A DNA stretch of 64,000 nucleotides from Pseudomonas paraglycinae. Lineage in GTDB: Bacteria; Pseudomonadota; Gammaproteobacteria; Pseudomonadales; Pseudomonadaceae. Below are positions 45,201 through 54,299 of this stretch, in pieces; position 1 is the stretch's first letter, and each line of letters begins with the position of its first letter. The position numbers and the translations under genes are program-made. Where the stretch lies: assembly GCF_021601625.1 (NCBI RefSeq), contig NZ_BQHR01000001.1:434001-498000 (forward strand), in the 5' to 3' direction. Under the pieces are notes generated by a model that ran no database searches, had not been told where the DNA came from, and worked only from the letters and a program-made list of their open reading frames with translations.

Positions 45201-48200
45201 CGCCCGTCATTACGCCGTGTACGGCAAACCTGGCCGGCCACAGTTCGATCTGATCGATGTGCATGGGGAAAAAGTCGCCGATCTGAACCTGTCGAACGGC
45301 AGCAAGGTAAGTCAATTGCTCAGGGACGAGCCGCTGCCGGACAAACCGTTCAGGTCGGTTCGCCAGAGGATGAACAGTGCTCACGGACGAACGCTGATGG
45401 AGAACTCGCGGCTGGGCAAGGCACTGTTGTCTTCAGACAATGACTGGTGGGGCGGGGAGATTGCCGACATGACGGCGCGGTTGCAGGAGGGCCATGACTC
45501 GGTGACGCCTCTTGTGCCGTTGTTCGACTCGCTGGAAGTGACGCCCGAGGGCAGTTATCGGGTGGGCATGATCGATCCACAGACCGGCGAGTTGGTCGCC
45601 ACGGTCGTCAGCCGGGATGATCGCCTGCTGCGAATCAAAAATTACCTGACTGACCTGTTTTCGAGCCTCGGGCGCAAGCGTCCGGTCGGTGATGCTGTGG
45701 ATCCGACCGAGGCAGCGGCAGTGCATACGCTCAATGCCGGTTTCGCGGTGCAGGCCTTGATGAATGCTTTGCGTGGTCGCGAAGGTGAAGACCGCACACT
45801 GACAACGGCGGTGCAGTGGCATGCCTACGTCAATTACGCACAACTGGTGCATGGCAATGTGGTCGATGTGGCGGGACTGATCGGTCTGGTGCAGGCCGCG
45901 CTGCGCGATGAAAAACTGATCGCCCGCACCACTGCGAAGGTGGTCGGCGAAGCGCTCGAGCCGTTGACCGGCAGATCCCTCGGCGCTGTGGCCGGGCATT
46001 TGGGCAACGAAGGCGTCGGCGCGGTGTTGGGTCTGGCCAATGTCGGTTTCGATATCTATCAGTTGGCGACGGCACGTAATGATGTGGAGACAGCCACCTA
46101 CGCCACCCAGCTGACCTTCGATGCCAGCAGTCTGGCCCTCACCGGCGCGGGACTTGGCGCAGCGTTTGCCGGTGCGGGTACGGCAGCAGCGGTGCTGGGA
46201 GGCGCCGGGGTGATTCTGGGTGGCCTTGCGGTCGGCGTGACTGCGCTGGCGCAGAGCTTTGCCACTATCGCTGAAGAAGCGAAGGCGGTCGGGCTGTTTT
46301 TTGCGGAACTGGAGCAGGCGCATCACGGGGACGGATTTCACTACAGCGGCGAGCAAGGTGCCTGGTTGCCGCGACCCTCGCTGATCATCAACGATCTGGA
46401 CCTTAGTACGGGCAAGCTGCTGCTCGACAGCACCCGTCTTTACCCGCTGCGCGATCATTTCGGCGTGCCGGATTTCGAGGTCGATTACCCGCGAGCGATC
46501 CACCTCAGCAAAGAACTGGGCTATCCAGCCGAGATGAAGTTCTCACCGTCCGCCGAGCAGGCCATTGTCTTGCCGTGCACGCCGCTTACCTGCTATCGCT
46601 ACGAGTACCAGATCCTGCCGTTCGCATCACAGCGCCACGACAAGGGTTTCGACATCGCCCGGCGTCTGGAGAAGAAAAAAGCGGACGGTCAGTGGCTGTT
46701 CCTGTTTTCGTTCTACTCGTTCCCCAGCCATTACATTGTCCATCGGATGTACCCCGATTATCGCCCGACCGAGATCCGGGTCACGCTGGATGCGCAGGCG
46801 CGCAAACTGGTTGTGCCGGTGATCCCCGAGCCTTGGCGCGAGCAGGTCAGCTATCGGATTCAGGGTGGTGGAGGCACATGCACACTCGTGCTCAACCCCG
46901 GCGTCAATGTCGGACTGACGTCAGTGGGCAAACAAAAGGACCGCTGGATCATTGTCGCGCCGTGGGCCGTCGAGAAGGACATCGTGCTGGGCAACAACGG
47001 GCAGTTCGGTATCAAAGGTTGCGAGTTCAAGGTGACGGCGGACATTGCCCCGGAGATTTCCCTGCTGATCGAAAATGGCCGGCTCTTCCGGATTGCCGGC
47101 AATAAACGGACTGAACTGGATCTTCTGGAAGAACAGGCGCCCAGAGGCCTGGACGGCCAGGTCCTGCAGGATCATCTGCAAGACCTGGCGCGAGCCCATC
47201 GATTGGCGCTGCGCTATACGCCGATCCACGACTACCTGATTCCGTTCGAGAACATCAAGGCGCCGCGTTACACCAATGGCTGGTATGACGCTGTGCAGGA
47301 CCGGATCCTCTATATCCGCAACGACGAGGTGTTCGACGATGAAGGGCTGTTGTCGGTGGTGGCCGGCGATTCGGCATTTTTCCATGATCCGATTGGCTAC
47401 GAAATCTGTCAGGTCGATGCCGGCACCGGCCTGCTCAGTCATCGCTTTCGTTTGATGTTTCGACGCACCGGCGTCAGCACGATTCTTAGCGTCGAAGCCG
47501 ATGGGCAGGGTGTCGTCCATGTGGTGCAGGAATACGCGTATGAGGACGGTACGCGTGAGCGCCTCAACTACCTGATTCATGAAGGTGAACTGTGGCTGAG
47601 CTCGGTTACCCGTGGACTTGAGCCGGGTTTCCAGATGTTGCTCGATGACGGCACGCCGTTGCCTGCCTGGACATCGGTACTGGGTGATTGGGTATCGCTC
47701 AAACCGGTCGATGCAGACAAAGGCTACGCCACGGTCGACTGGCAGTTCGCTGCTTACGTTTCGGTCTGCTGGAAGATCGAAGACAACGCTCGGGACATGG
47801 CCTGGGTCCGTACTCGTGACAACCTGATCGTGCGCCCGGTACCGCGCCGCCACCATGCCCGCGCCTGGCCCGACTCGATCCAGAACCTGAACGAGCTGAT
47901 GCTGCTGACGCCCAGTGATGACGGCGACGTGTTTGTCATCTACGACCGGCAGTTCCAGAGCCTGTGCCGGGTGCAGCGCACCGTGACGCTGGAACAGATT
48001 CAGTGGTCGCACCGCTGGGTGCAGCCCGAGCGCCTGAAGCAGGTGACGGCTGAACACAATGGCTATCAGGCCCGCACCGGGGACGGATTGTCATTCGAAA
48101 TCGGCGCTGACGGTGAAGTGCGTTTTGCGGGTCTGACCGAGTCCTGGCTCAAGGGGCGCAAACAATGGTGGCTGGCGCTCGACGCCATCGCCCGACAATA

Positions 48201-49383
48201 TGCAGTGGAGAAGTTCCCGATTGTCGGCATTGCCAATACTGCCGGGGATGCGCGCTTGCACGCCTGGTACGTGGACAACCGCTTGTTGTTGTGTGACGCG
48301 CAACCAACACAGCTCCGGTTGCTGGGCATGACACCGGACAATCAATCGGCGTGGCTGTTCGAGCCCGAAAGTGGCGAGGTCTGGCGCCAGACGTTTATCG
48401 ATCCGCATCAACTGCAGGCGGCATTCGGAGACGGCTCGCAGTTGTTGCAAAGCCGGATGCTGCCAAAACCAGAGCGGCAGTGGACGGCGTGGCGCTTTGC
48501 CGATGTACGGGTCGACGGTGCCGGTCTCTTGGGCACGACGCGCGAAGGCGTGGTGCTGCAACTGGAGCATCAGGAACCACCGCAGATCATTGGCGTGCAA
48601 CACGATTGGCTGGCGGCCCATGGCGAGCATCTGATCAGAGACTTGCAAGCCTTGCTGGCGAACGCAGCGCATCGTCCATTCATCTCTATCGCTTCTCAGG
48701 AGGCCAGTGTGCAGTGGTATATCGCTGACAGTGCACGGCTGATCCAGATTCCCGCTGTCGACCTGCCGGAGGATTACGAGCTGCTTGGAACCCGAAAGTA
48801 CGCTGAAGTCTTGTTGCATGAATCGCGCGAGCGGGTCGTTCAGGGTTATCCGAGCATGCGCCAGATCAAGCCGCTGGATTACGTCCAGCGCACGGGTGAC
48901 GTGCTGGTGCTCGAGGGACGGGTGGATGTCTACGATCTTCTGCCGGTGATCCCGGACGATGTGCGCACGCTGGTTCTGCGGGTAGGGCGCGGTTGGATGA
49001 AGTGGCATCTGTCCGAGGCGCTGATGCGCAAGCTCGATTCATTGGTGGTTGATTGCCGTTATCCGCTGGTGGGGTTTCCCGCGGTCATGAGTCGCTTGAT
49101 CCTGACCATGGCTGATCCACACAAGCTCGAAGTGGGGATGGTCGACGATCACCTGGTGGTGATCGATCCCGACAGTGAGCACTGTGTGCTGATACGCAAT
49201 GCGGATGCATCAGATCCCTCGCTGCGGGGCGATGCCATGCTTGAGGTCAAGGGCCTGCGTCCGTGCCAGGTGTCGACGCTGGTGCGCTGGCTGAAGGCGC
49301 GCAAGGAGGGCGCCGAGGGCGTGACGCTGAAAGCGCTGATCGATCAGGCGGATGCGAAGAAAACCGTCGAGTCTGCGGGTTGA
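42244..49383 (+). CDS. giant TcdA/TcdB- and lymphostatin-like toxin: glycosyltransferase, protease-like segment, pore region
   Basis: This 2379-residue protein has no signal peptide. A GT44-type glycosyltransferase spans about 120-400: PKILHFIWLGGG at 125, ASDIVRAEVLYFEGGSY with Asp299, and the DVD metal/UDP-sugar motif at 315-317. At about 840-970 a papain-order triad is readable: Cys853 (GRCFPLALAMG), His940 (NHSMLV) and Asp959 (YDPNFGLFQF), as in C58/YopT-like and lymphostatin proteases. The order C-H-D differs from the C80 protease of clostridial toxins. Residues about 1200-1750 resemble the TcdA/TcdB pore region, with hydrophobic helices at about 1293-1347 and VLPCTPLTCYRYEYQILPF near 1443. 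The rest is beta-rich and unassigned; no choline-binding-type C-terminal repeats are seen. The start at 42244 has AGGGA upstream. Probably glycosylates host GTPases or similar; this is inference. Confidence 0.85.
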   Translation: MQDANVDVVDGGYVKFVNLFKLSDLEQALLPYKNTVRHDEVIRYYFACVGLLDSPRLLQPLALFKRALAEFDGLRVRREVEQAPAPGLDSKKTPDLSEIGARVADFESRLSYSVELMKTPATQVPKILHFIWLGGGIGEIQRDYINVWKQVLAGQGYQINVWYDSDALLAWQANRLMVDAAKADAMEHGGVDSTSDKVLGEMYVARAIALKQQMSEHIDAAVAKGESADEARVQLLSRAYGQSSQDLRVLKAKNRESIDALVGGDVRVRDLAGSEIPLKLRDIYQREMRMRGNLAAASDIVRAEVLYFEGGSYTDVDNLPPLLKEIAGVDISDFGEDARLGVLQLMLDQNPDWMPGRQALRGQYRDKLLQIPEEHRTVLQAFAKSRPPLTQVFQPPQDLLVRPYALRAVAKGNTISNAYMMAHAGSAVLESVLQRFRFNYELIDDTARLATDKGISLQEHEAMDTLAGEVLEKSYGPLFDLPGMEAIFASYLANAAAGYHNEGIRPKNEGTIYLTGPVAIKDGTGDFEKAFLTPEGAQASRREMAIAPLQTVNQLTEEELDHSWKENETDTQKWLETEQQRWRDGQFKSRYAGNIAELLKQTTVEFELGWPLIEGRHVLNTELLQRMADHLGEPFTKAMTNGHDGTLVFAERLPLSFDDRQAIRNQDTRLRPPAFPKNPVAQSLALDELLIGLGAGSWQLEQLTPLQRLTIGALLGADSLDAQSFSALRSTLDNLINSLSERGTAGRYAAIEQHLYQHRAPAFMAGMSSVGDELPAHPITALGLKKNALANTATLFDWGRQVAQIQRLATQEHREQVLERLEQVLSQFEAGTVKMVPQDLLMHGPGDTAAGRCFPLALAMGAALTQGEGATRQLRERFFLAVLEPEHPDSKAFLAALEEMRGVNAADVGTALGRGDLDKMVATLEASVGPRTLMLNSDNHSMLVARTVHGSTVIYHFYDPNFGLFQFDSSVTFRMALGQFFKQAQIARHYAVYGKPGRPQFDLIDVHGEKVADLNLSNGSKVSQLLRDEPLPDKPFRSVRQRMNSAHGRTLMENSRLGKALLSSDNDWWGGEIADMTARLQEGHDSVTPLVPLFDSLEVTPEGSYRVGMIDPQTGELVATVVSRDDRLLRIKNYLTDLFSSLGRKRPVGDAVDPTEAAAVHTLNAGFAVQALMNALRGREGEDRTLTTAVQWHAYVNYAQLVHGNVVDVAGLIGLVQAALRDEKLIARTTAKVVGEALEPLTGRSLGAVAGHLGNEGVGAVLGLANVGFDIYQLATARNDVETATYATQLTFDASSLALTGAGLGAAFAGAGTAAAVLGGAGVILGGLAVGVTALAQSFATIAEEAKAVGLFFAELEQAHHGDGFHYSGEQGAWLPRPSLIINDLDLSTGKLLLDSTRLYPLRDHFGVPDFEVDYPRAIHLSKELGYPAEMKFSPSAEQAIVLPCTPLTCYRYEYQILPFASQRHDKGFDIARRLEKKKADGQWLFLFSFYSFPSHYIVHRMYPDYRPTEIRVTLDAQARKLVVPVIPEPWREQVSYRIQGGGGTCTLVLNPGVNVGLTSVGKQKDRWIIVAPWAVEKDIVLGNNGQFGIKGCEFKVTADIAPEISLLIENGRLFRIAGNKRTELDLLEEQAPRGLDGQVLQDHLQDLARAHRLALRYTPIHDYLIPFENIKAPRYTNGWYDAVQDRILYIRNDEVFDDEGLLSVVAGDSAFFHDPIGYEICQVDAGTGLLSHRFRLMFRRTGVSTILSVEADGQGVVHVVQEYAYEDGTRERLNYLIHEGELWLSSVTRGLEPGFQMLLDDGTPLPAWTSVLGDWVSLKPVDADKGYATVDWQFAAYVSVCWKIEDNARDMAWVRTRDNLIVRPVPRRHHARAWPDSIQNLNELMLLTPSDDGDVFVIYDRQFQSLCRVQRTVTLEQIQWSHRWVQPERLKQVTAEHNGYQARTGDGLSFEIGADGEVRFAGLTESWLKGRKQWWLALDAIARQYAVEKFPIVGIANTAGDARLHAWYVDNRLLLCDAQPTQLRLLGMTPDNQSAWLFEPESGEVWRQTFIDPHQLQAAFGDGSQLLQSRMLPKPERQWTAWRFADVRVDGAGLLGTTREGVVLQLEHQEPPQIIGVQHDWLAAHGEHLIRDLQALLANAAHRPFISIASQEASVQWYIADSARLIQIPAVDLPEDYELLGTRKYAEVLLHESRERVVQGYPSMRQIKPLDYVQRTGDVLVLEGRVDVYDLLPVIPDDVRTLVLRVGRGWMKWHLSEALMRKLDSLVVDCRYPLVGFPAVMSRLILTMADPHKLEVGMVDDHLVVIDPDSEHCVLIRNADASDPSLRGDAMLEVKGLRPCQVSTLVRWLKARKEGAEGVTLKALIDQADAKKTVESAG

Positions 49384-49404
49384 CGGTGCGCGGGCGCTGA
49401 CGAA

Positions 49405-49438
49405 AAAAGACCGCCGACGTTGCCGTCGGCGGTCTTTT
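49405..49438. terminator. strong intrinsic terminator after the toxin gene
   Basis: AAAAGACCGCCGACG (49405-49419) pairs perfectly with CGTCGGCGGTCTTTT (49424-49438). T-runs on both strands allow it to end the toxin transcript and the converging marC transcript. Confidence 0.93.
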
Positions 49439-49449
49439 CGTTTCAGGGT

Positions 49450-50046
49450 TCAAGGCACCAGATAGCCTTTGACCCCGGTGAAGATGATCTGCGCCGCCAG
49501 TGCGCACACGAACAGCCCCATCAGGCGGCTGACGATCTGCAAACCCTGATCGCCGAGAATGCGTTCGATGCGGTTCGACAGGTACAGCACCACGCCAACC
49601 GTGAAACTGGCGAGGGCGATGCTCATGATCGCGAACAGCTTGTCGTCCCAGTGCGGCTGGCTGACGCCCATCACCAGCAACGCACCGATGGTGCCGGGGC
49701 CGACGGTCAGTGGAATGGTCAGCGGAACGATCGTCACGTCCTGCTGCACGTTGTCGGTCTGCACGGCCGACTTGCCCTGCGCCATGCCCAGAGCGGAAAT
49801 GAACAGCACGCTGCCGGCGCCGATGCGGAAGGCGTCCACCGTGATGCCGAACACATCGAAAATCACCCGCCCGAACAGGTAGAGCAACACGCTCGAAACC
49901 AGGGTGGCGACCGCCACTTTCCAGGCCAGACGGCGTTGCTCCTTGCGCGAGTAACCGCGGGTCAGGCTGATGAAGCAGGACAACACGAAGAACGGGCTGT
50001 AGAGCACCAGCATCTTCAGGTAAACACTGAATAACACGTGGAGCAT
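49450..50046 (-). CDS. MarC-family integral membrane protein
   Basis: This 198-residue protein has six hydrophobic segments, starting MLHVLFSVYLKMLVLYSPFFVLSCFISLTRG. The family pattern is seen in AFRIGAGSVLFISALGMAQGK, VPLTIPLTVGPGTIGALLVMG and GLQIVSRLMGLFVCALAAQI. MarC was once thought to act in multiple antibiotic resistance, but that was not confirmed; the function is unknown. It is convergent with the toxin gene and lies 63 bases from the retS stop on the same strand. Confidence 0.9.
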   Translation of the reverse strand: MLHVLFSVYLKMLVLYSPFFVLSCFISLTRGYSRKEQRRLAWKVAVATLVSSVLLYLFGRVIFDVFGITVDAFRIGAGSVLFISALGMAQGKSAVQTDNVQQDVTIVPLTIPLTVGPGTIGALLVMGVSQPHWDDKLFAIMSIALASFTVGVVLYLSNRIERILGDQGLQIVSRLMGLFVCALAAQIIFTGVKGYLVP

Positions 50047-50109
50047 GGCGCGGGCTCGCTGGCGGGGAAAGTCGGGGGGAGTCTAACAGGCGCTATCGTG
50101 TCTGTCGGC

Positions 50110-52887
50110 TCACGACGGTTGTGTCGTCGCACGGTTCTGCTGATCACGCTGGGCCACCCAGTGCTCGATCAGCTCACGCAGTTGCGACAGCTCCACCGGT
50201 TTGGCCATGTGCCCGTCCATCCCGGCCTGGCGCGCACGCTCCTTGTGTTCGGCGAGGATGTGCGCGGTCAGCGCCACGATCGGCGTGCGGATGCGCTGAT
50301 TGCCGACTTCCCAGGCCCGCAGTTGCTGGGTGGCGGAGAACCCGTCGAGGATCGGCATTTCGCAGTCCATCAGCACCAGGTCGTAGCGTTGGGCTTTCAT
50401 CGCTTGCAAGGCTTCCTCGCCGTTGCTGGCGGTGTCTGGCTGCAGGTTGAGTTTACCGAGCATGCCCCGGATCACCTTGGTCGAAATGGTGTTGTCTTCG
50501 GCCACCAGGATGCGGAAGTCACTCGGTACCTTGACCGGTGCTGCGGGGCTCGCAACCTGTGGCTGGAACACCACCTGGCCACGATTGCGCTGGTTCAGTT
50601 CGTCAGCCAGCGTGGTCTTGAGGGTGTAGCCGGCCACCGGTTTGGCCAGGATGCGCTTGATCCCCGAGTTGCGCGCGATGATCTTGCTCGGCGCATTGCT
50701 GATGCCGGTGAGCATGATCAGCAGGATGTCGTGGTTCAGACTCGGGTCTTCCTTGATCTTGGCGGCCAGTTGCATGCCGGTCATGCCGGGCATGTTCTGG
50801 TCGAGCAGGACCACGTCGAAGTAATCACGCAAATGCGCCTTGGTGCGTAGCAGGGCCAGCGCTTCCTTGCCCGACGGCACGGCGCTGACGTTCAGGCCCC
50901 AGGCGCTGCATTGTTGCACCAGCACCTTGCGGCAGGTGTCGTTGTCGTCGACCACCAGCACGCGTGCGCCTTGCAGCGGGCTGTCGAGGTCCGAGGTCGG
51001 ATGCTCCAGACGATCAGGGTCCAGCGGCAGGGTCAGCCACAGCGTGCTGCCCTGGCTGGCGCCGCTCTTGATGCCGAACTCGCCCTGCATCAGACGGATC
51101 AATTGGCGGGCGATCACCAGACCGAGGTTGCCGCCCAGACGGTTGGCCGACAGGAAGTGCTTGCTGTGCAACTCGGCGTGCATCAGCGCGTCGCGTTCTT
51201 CCTGATCCATCGGCTGGCCGCTGTCCTGCACGGCAATGCGCAGGCGTGGCCCGGTGCTGCGTTCGTCGAGGGCGACGACCACCAGCACTTCGCCTTCTTC
51301 GGTTTTCTTCAGGGCGTTTTCCAGCAGGCTCAGCAACGTCTGGCGCAGGCGCGTCGGATCACCACTGATGACCCGTGGCACTTGCGGCTGGATAAAGCTG
51401 ATCAGCTCGACGTTCTGCTGTTCGGCCTTGGCGCGGTAGATGCTCAGGCAATCGTCGATCAGCGCGTTGAGGTCGAACTGTACATCGTCCAGTTCGATCT
51501 GCCCGGACTCGAGCCGCGAGATGTCGAGGATCTCGTTGATCAGGGTCAGCAGTTCGTTGCCGGCGCTGTGGATGGTTTGCACGTAATCGCGCTGTTTCAC
51601 CGACAGCGGCGTGCCGAGCAGCAGTTCGGTCATGCCCAGTACGCCGTTCATCGGCGTGCGGATCTCGTGGCTGATCTTGGCCAGGAACTCGGCCTTGGCA
51701 TTAATCTCGGCGTTGCTCGCCGCGAGGTCGCGGCTGATGCTGAAACGGCTTTCGGTGATGCTGCGCTGACGCTCGCCGAGGGCGATGCTCATCAGCAGGC
51801 CGCTGATGCAGATGAAACCCATCAGGGTCATGATCAGGCCTTGCGGCGCCACCAGGGTCAGCCCCAGCAAGGCCGGGAGGATGATCAGCGTGCCGATGTT
51901 GAACACCACCATCGCGGCAACGAACAGCCGGGCAGGGCGGTAGCCTTTCTGCCAGTGATAGAAACCCACCAGCAACATGCTCAGCCCGGCCAGGGCCACC
52001 AGCGCGTAGGTAATGATGTTCAGCGGCAGGGTGTTGACGAACAACAGCAGCAGGCTGCAGATCACGATGAACAGGATGTCGCCGATCAGCAGCTTGTTCA
52101 GCGGATGCGGGCCGAGCGGCGCGAAGAAACGGTAGGCGAACATCAGGCCCGCCGGAGCGGTCAGCAGCAGGGCCAGATAGGCGCCGGGGGTCTGGATCGC
52201 ATGCCAGTTCGGCAGCCACGGACCGGCGAGGTTGAGCAACAGCAACAGGCTCAGGCTCAACAGGCCTTCACACACTGCGAGCCACAGGCTGCTGCGCGAG
52301 CGGGTGTAGGCGTAGCGGATCAGGTTATGCAGGATCAGCATCGCCAGACAGCCGAACAGCAGGCCGTAGATCAGCGTCTGGTTGTGATTGGCCGCGGCCA
52401 TCACCGCCGATTGCAAGGTGATGTAAGGGCGCAACTGGTGATCGGAAACCAGTCGCAGGTAGACGTCGAGGGGTTTGTCGCTCTGCGGCAACGGCAGCAT
52501 GAAGTCGCTGCTGGGCAGCGGCCGCTCCACCTGGGGCTGGGTGGTGCCGGTGTCGCGTTGCTCGATCAGGCGATCGCCGTCGAGGACATACAGATTGAGG
52601 TGCGACAGGTCGGGGGCGAAGATCCGCAGCACTTGTTCGTGCTTGCCGGGCGCCAGCCTGAAGCGCAGCCACAGGGCGCCATCGGGTTCGGCCGCGGTCA
52701 GGCGGTCAAGTTCGATAGGGCTGAATTGATTGGTGTAGCGGGCGGAGCGGATGTCGCTCAGCTGGAGGTTGCCCTGATCGTCAAGCAATACCGACCAGCC
52801 ACTGCCTTGCGCGGCCTGGGCCGGGAGCATGCAGAGCAAGGTCAACAGCGTGACGGTGAAGCCTATGGCAATCCTGAGCCAGCGCAC
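50110..52887 (-). CDS. retS: hybrid sensor kinase RetS, regulator of the Gac/Rsm pathway
   Basis: This 925-residue protein has a signal-like segment (1-26), a 7TMR-DISMED2 periplasmic sugar-binding-like domain (about 30-165) and a seven-helix 7TM-DISM region (about 175-380). A histidine kinase domain follows, with His407 (KISHEIRTPMNG) and a weak G2 box (RLGGNLGLVIA). Two receiver domains carry Asp696 (VLLDQNMPGM) and Asp841 (VLMDCEMPILDG). Two receivers and no Hpt domain match RetS. RetS binds GacS and lowers its output, shifting Pseudomonas between acute virulence and biofilm or secretion programmes through RsmA. Its position directly after purD also matches P. aeruginosa retS. Confidence 0.9.
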   Translation of the reverse strand: MRWLRIAIGFTVTLLTLLCMLPAQAAQGSGWSVLLDDQGNLQLSDIRSARYTNQFSPIELDRLTAAEPDGALWLRFRLAPGKHEQVLRIFAPDLSHLNLYVLDGDRLIEQRDTGTTQPQVERPLPSSDFMLPLPQSDKPLDVYLRLVSDHQLRPYITLQSAVMAAANHNQTLIYGLLFGCLAMLILHNLIRYAYTRSRSSLWLAVCEGLLSLSLLLLLNLAGPWLPNWHAIQTPGAYLALLLTAPAGLMFAYRFFAPLGPHPLNKLLIGDILFIVICSLLLLFVNTLPLNIITYALVALAGLSMLLVGFYHWQKGYRPARLFVAAMVVFNIGTLIILPALLGLTLVAPQGLIMTLMGFICISGLLMSIALGERQRSITESRFSISRDLAASNAEINAKAEFLAKISHEIRTPMNGVLGMTELLLGTPLSVKQRDYVQTIHSAGNELLTLINEILDISRLESGQIELDDVQFDLNALIDDCLSIYRAKAEQQNVELISFIQPQVPRVISGDPTRLRQTLLSLLENALKKTEEGEVLVVVALDERSTGPRLRIAVQDSGQPMDQEERDALMHAELHSKHFLSANRLGGNLGLVIARQLIRLMQGEFGIKSGASQGSTLWLTLPLDPDRLEHPTSDLDSPLQGARVLVVDDNDTCRKVLVQQCSAWGLNVSAVPSGKEALALLRTKAHLRDYFDVVLLDQNMPGMTGMQLAAKIKEDPSLNHDILLIMLTGISNAPSKIIARNSGIKRILAKPVAGYTLKTTLADELNQRNRGQVVFQPQVASPAAPVKVPSDFRILVAEDNTISTKVIRGMLGKLNLQPDTASNGEEALQAMKAQRYDLVLMDCEMPILDGFSATQQLRAWEVGNQRIRTPIVALTAHILAEHKERARQAGMDGHMAKPVELSQLRELIEHWVAQRDQQNRATTQPS

Positions 52888-52944
52888 GGCGAAATCCCTT
52901 CGTAGGTTGATGCCAGAATATAACGATGCGCAGCGTCGGAACAG

Positions 52945-52973
52945 TCCGGCAAGGGCGATGAGCCCCTGCCGGA
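52945..52973 (-). terminator. hairpin between purD and retS
   Basis: TCCGGCAAGGGC (52945-52956) pairs with GCCCCTGCCGGA (52962-52973) with one mismatch, just beyond the purD stop at 52990. There is no strong U-run, so termination may be partial. Confidence 0.5.
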
Positions 52974-52989
52974 AACACAGCGTAGCTTA

Positions 52990-54282
52990 TTACTGAGACT
53001 CACCGCGTTCACGGGCAATGGCACGGTAGCCAATGTCGGTGCGGTAGAAGCAGCCTTCCCAGTCGATGGCCTTGGCCAGTTTGTAGGCCTGCTCCTGGGC
53101 GGCGCCGACGCTGGCGCCCATGGCGGTGGCGCAAAGCACCCGACCACCGGCCGTCACGACGTTGCCGTCCTTGAGCGCAGTACCGGCGTGGAAGACCTTG
53201 CCTTCCAGTGCGGCGGCTGCGTCCAGACCGTTGATCGGCGCGCCCTTGGCGTAGTCGCCCGGGTAGCCGCCAGCGGCCAGCACGATGCCGACGCTCGGAC
53301 GTGGATCCCACTGTGCTTCAACCTTGTCCAGCGCTTGAGCCAGAGCAGCTTCGACCAGCAGCACCAGGCTCGATTGCAGACGCAGCATCACCGGTTGGGT
53401 TTCCGGGTCGCCGAAACGGCAGTTGAACTCGATGACCTTCGGATTGCCGGCCTTGTCGATCATCAGACCGGCGTACAGGAAACCGGTGTAGACGTTGCCT
53501 TCGTCGGCCATGCCGCGCACGGTCGGCCAGATCACCTGGTCCATCACGCGCTGGTGCACGTCGGCGGTGACCACCGGAGCAGGGGAGTAAGCACCCATGC
53601 CGCCGGTGTTCGGGCCGCTGTCGCCGTCGCCGACGCGTTTGTGGTCCTGGCTGGTGGCCATCGGCAGAACGTTCTTGCCATCGACCATGACGATGAAGCT
53701 GGCTTCTTCGCCGTCGAGGAATTCTTCGATGACAACGCGCGAACCGGCGTCGCCGAAGGAATTGCCGGCGAGCATGTCGCGCACGGCATCTTCGGCTTCG
53801 GCCAGGGTCATGGCGACGATCACGCCTTTACCGGCGGCCAGGCCGTCGGCCTTGATCACGATCGGTGCGCCTTTTTCACGCAGATAAGCCAGGGCCGGCT
53901 CGATCTCGGTGAAGTTCTGGTAATCGGCCGTCGGGATCTTGTGGCGCGCCAGGAAATCCTTGGTGAAGGCTTTCGAGCCTTCCAGCTGCGCGGCACCAGC
54001 GGTCGGGCCGAAGCAGTCCAGGCCACGGGAGCGGAAGAGGTCGACGACGCCGGCCACCAATGGCACTTCCGGACCGACGATGGTCAGGGAAACGTTTTTC
54101 TCGGCGAAGTCAGCGAGCTGCTCGAGGGCCAGCACGTCGATGGCCACGTTCTCGCACTTGGCTTCAATCGCGGTGCCGGCGTTGCCCGGTGCGACGAAAA
54201 CCTTCTGCACACGTGGATCCTGAGCCACTTTCCAGGCCAGGGCGTGTTCGCGGCCACCGCTGCCAATGATCAAAACGTTCAA
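52990..54282 (-). CDS. purD: phosphoribosylamine--glycine ligase
   Basis: This 430-residue ATP-grasp enzyme of purine synthesis (GAR synthetase) starts NVLIIGSGGREHALAWK and carries FGPTAGAAQLEGSKAFTKDFL, IKADGLAAGKGVIVA, VIEEFLDGEEASF and EFNCRFGDPETQ. The start is a TTG at 54280-54282, with GAAGGA seven bases upstream and the canonical NVLIIGSGG following directly. The ATG further upstream at 54324 reads through repeat sequence and is unlikely. Confidence 0.96.
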   Translation of the reverse strand: MNVLIIGSGGREHALAWKVAQDPRVQKVFVAPGNAGTAIEAKCENVAIDVLALEQLADFAEKNVSLTIVGPEVPLVAGVVDLFRSRGLDCFGPTAGAAQLEGSKAFTKDFLARHKIPTADYQNFTEIEPALAYLREKGAPIVIKADGLAAGKGVIVAMTLAEAEDAVRDMLAGNSFGDAGSRVVIEEFLDGEEASFIVMVDGKNVLPMATSQDHKRVGDGDSGPNTGGMGAYSPAPVVTADVHQRVMDQVIWPTVRGMADEGNVYTGFLYAGLMIDKAGNPKVIEFNCRFGDPETQPVMLRLQSSLVLLVEAALAQALDKVEAQWDPRPSVGIVLAAGGYPGDYAKGAPINGLDAAAALEGKVFHAGTALKDGNVVTAGGRVLCATAMGASVGAAQEQAYKLAKAIDWEGCFYRTDIGYRAIARERGESQ

Positions 54283-54299
54283 AGAGAGACTCCTTCGGA

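Noticed and set aside
50911-52905. Long open frame antisense to retS (over 600 codons)
   Set aside because: Its product is rich in Gln, His, Arg and Ala with no family motif, the usual mirror of a high-GC gene; retS on the other strand has clear domains and catalytic residues.
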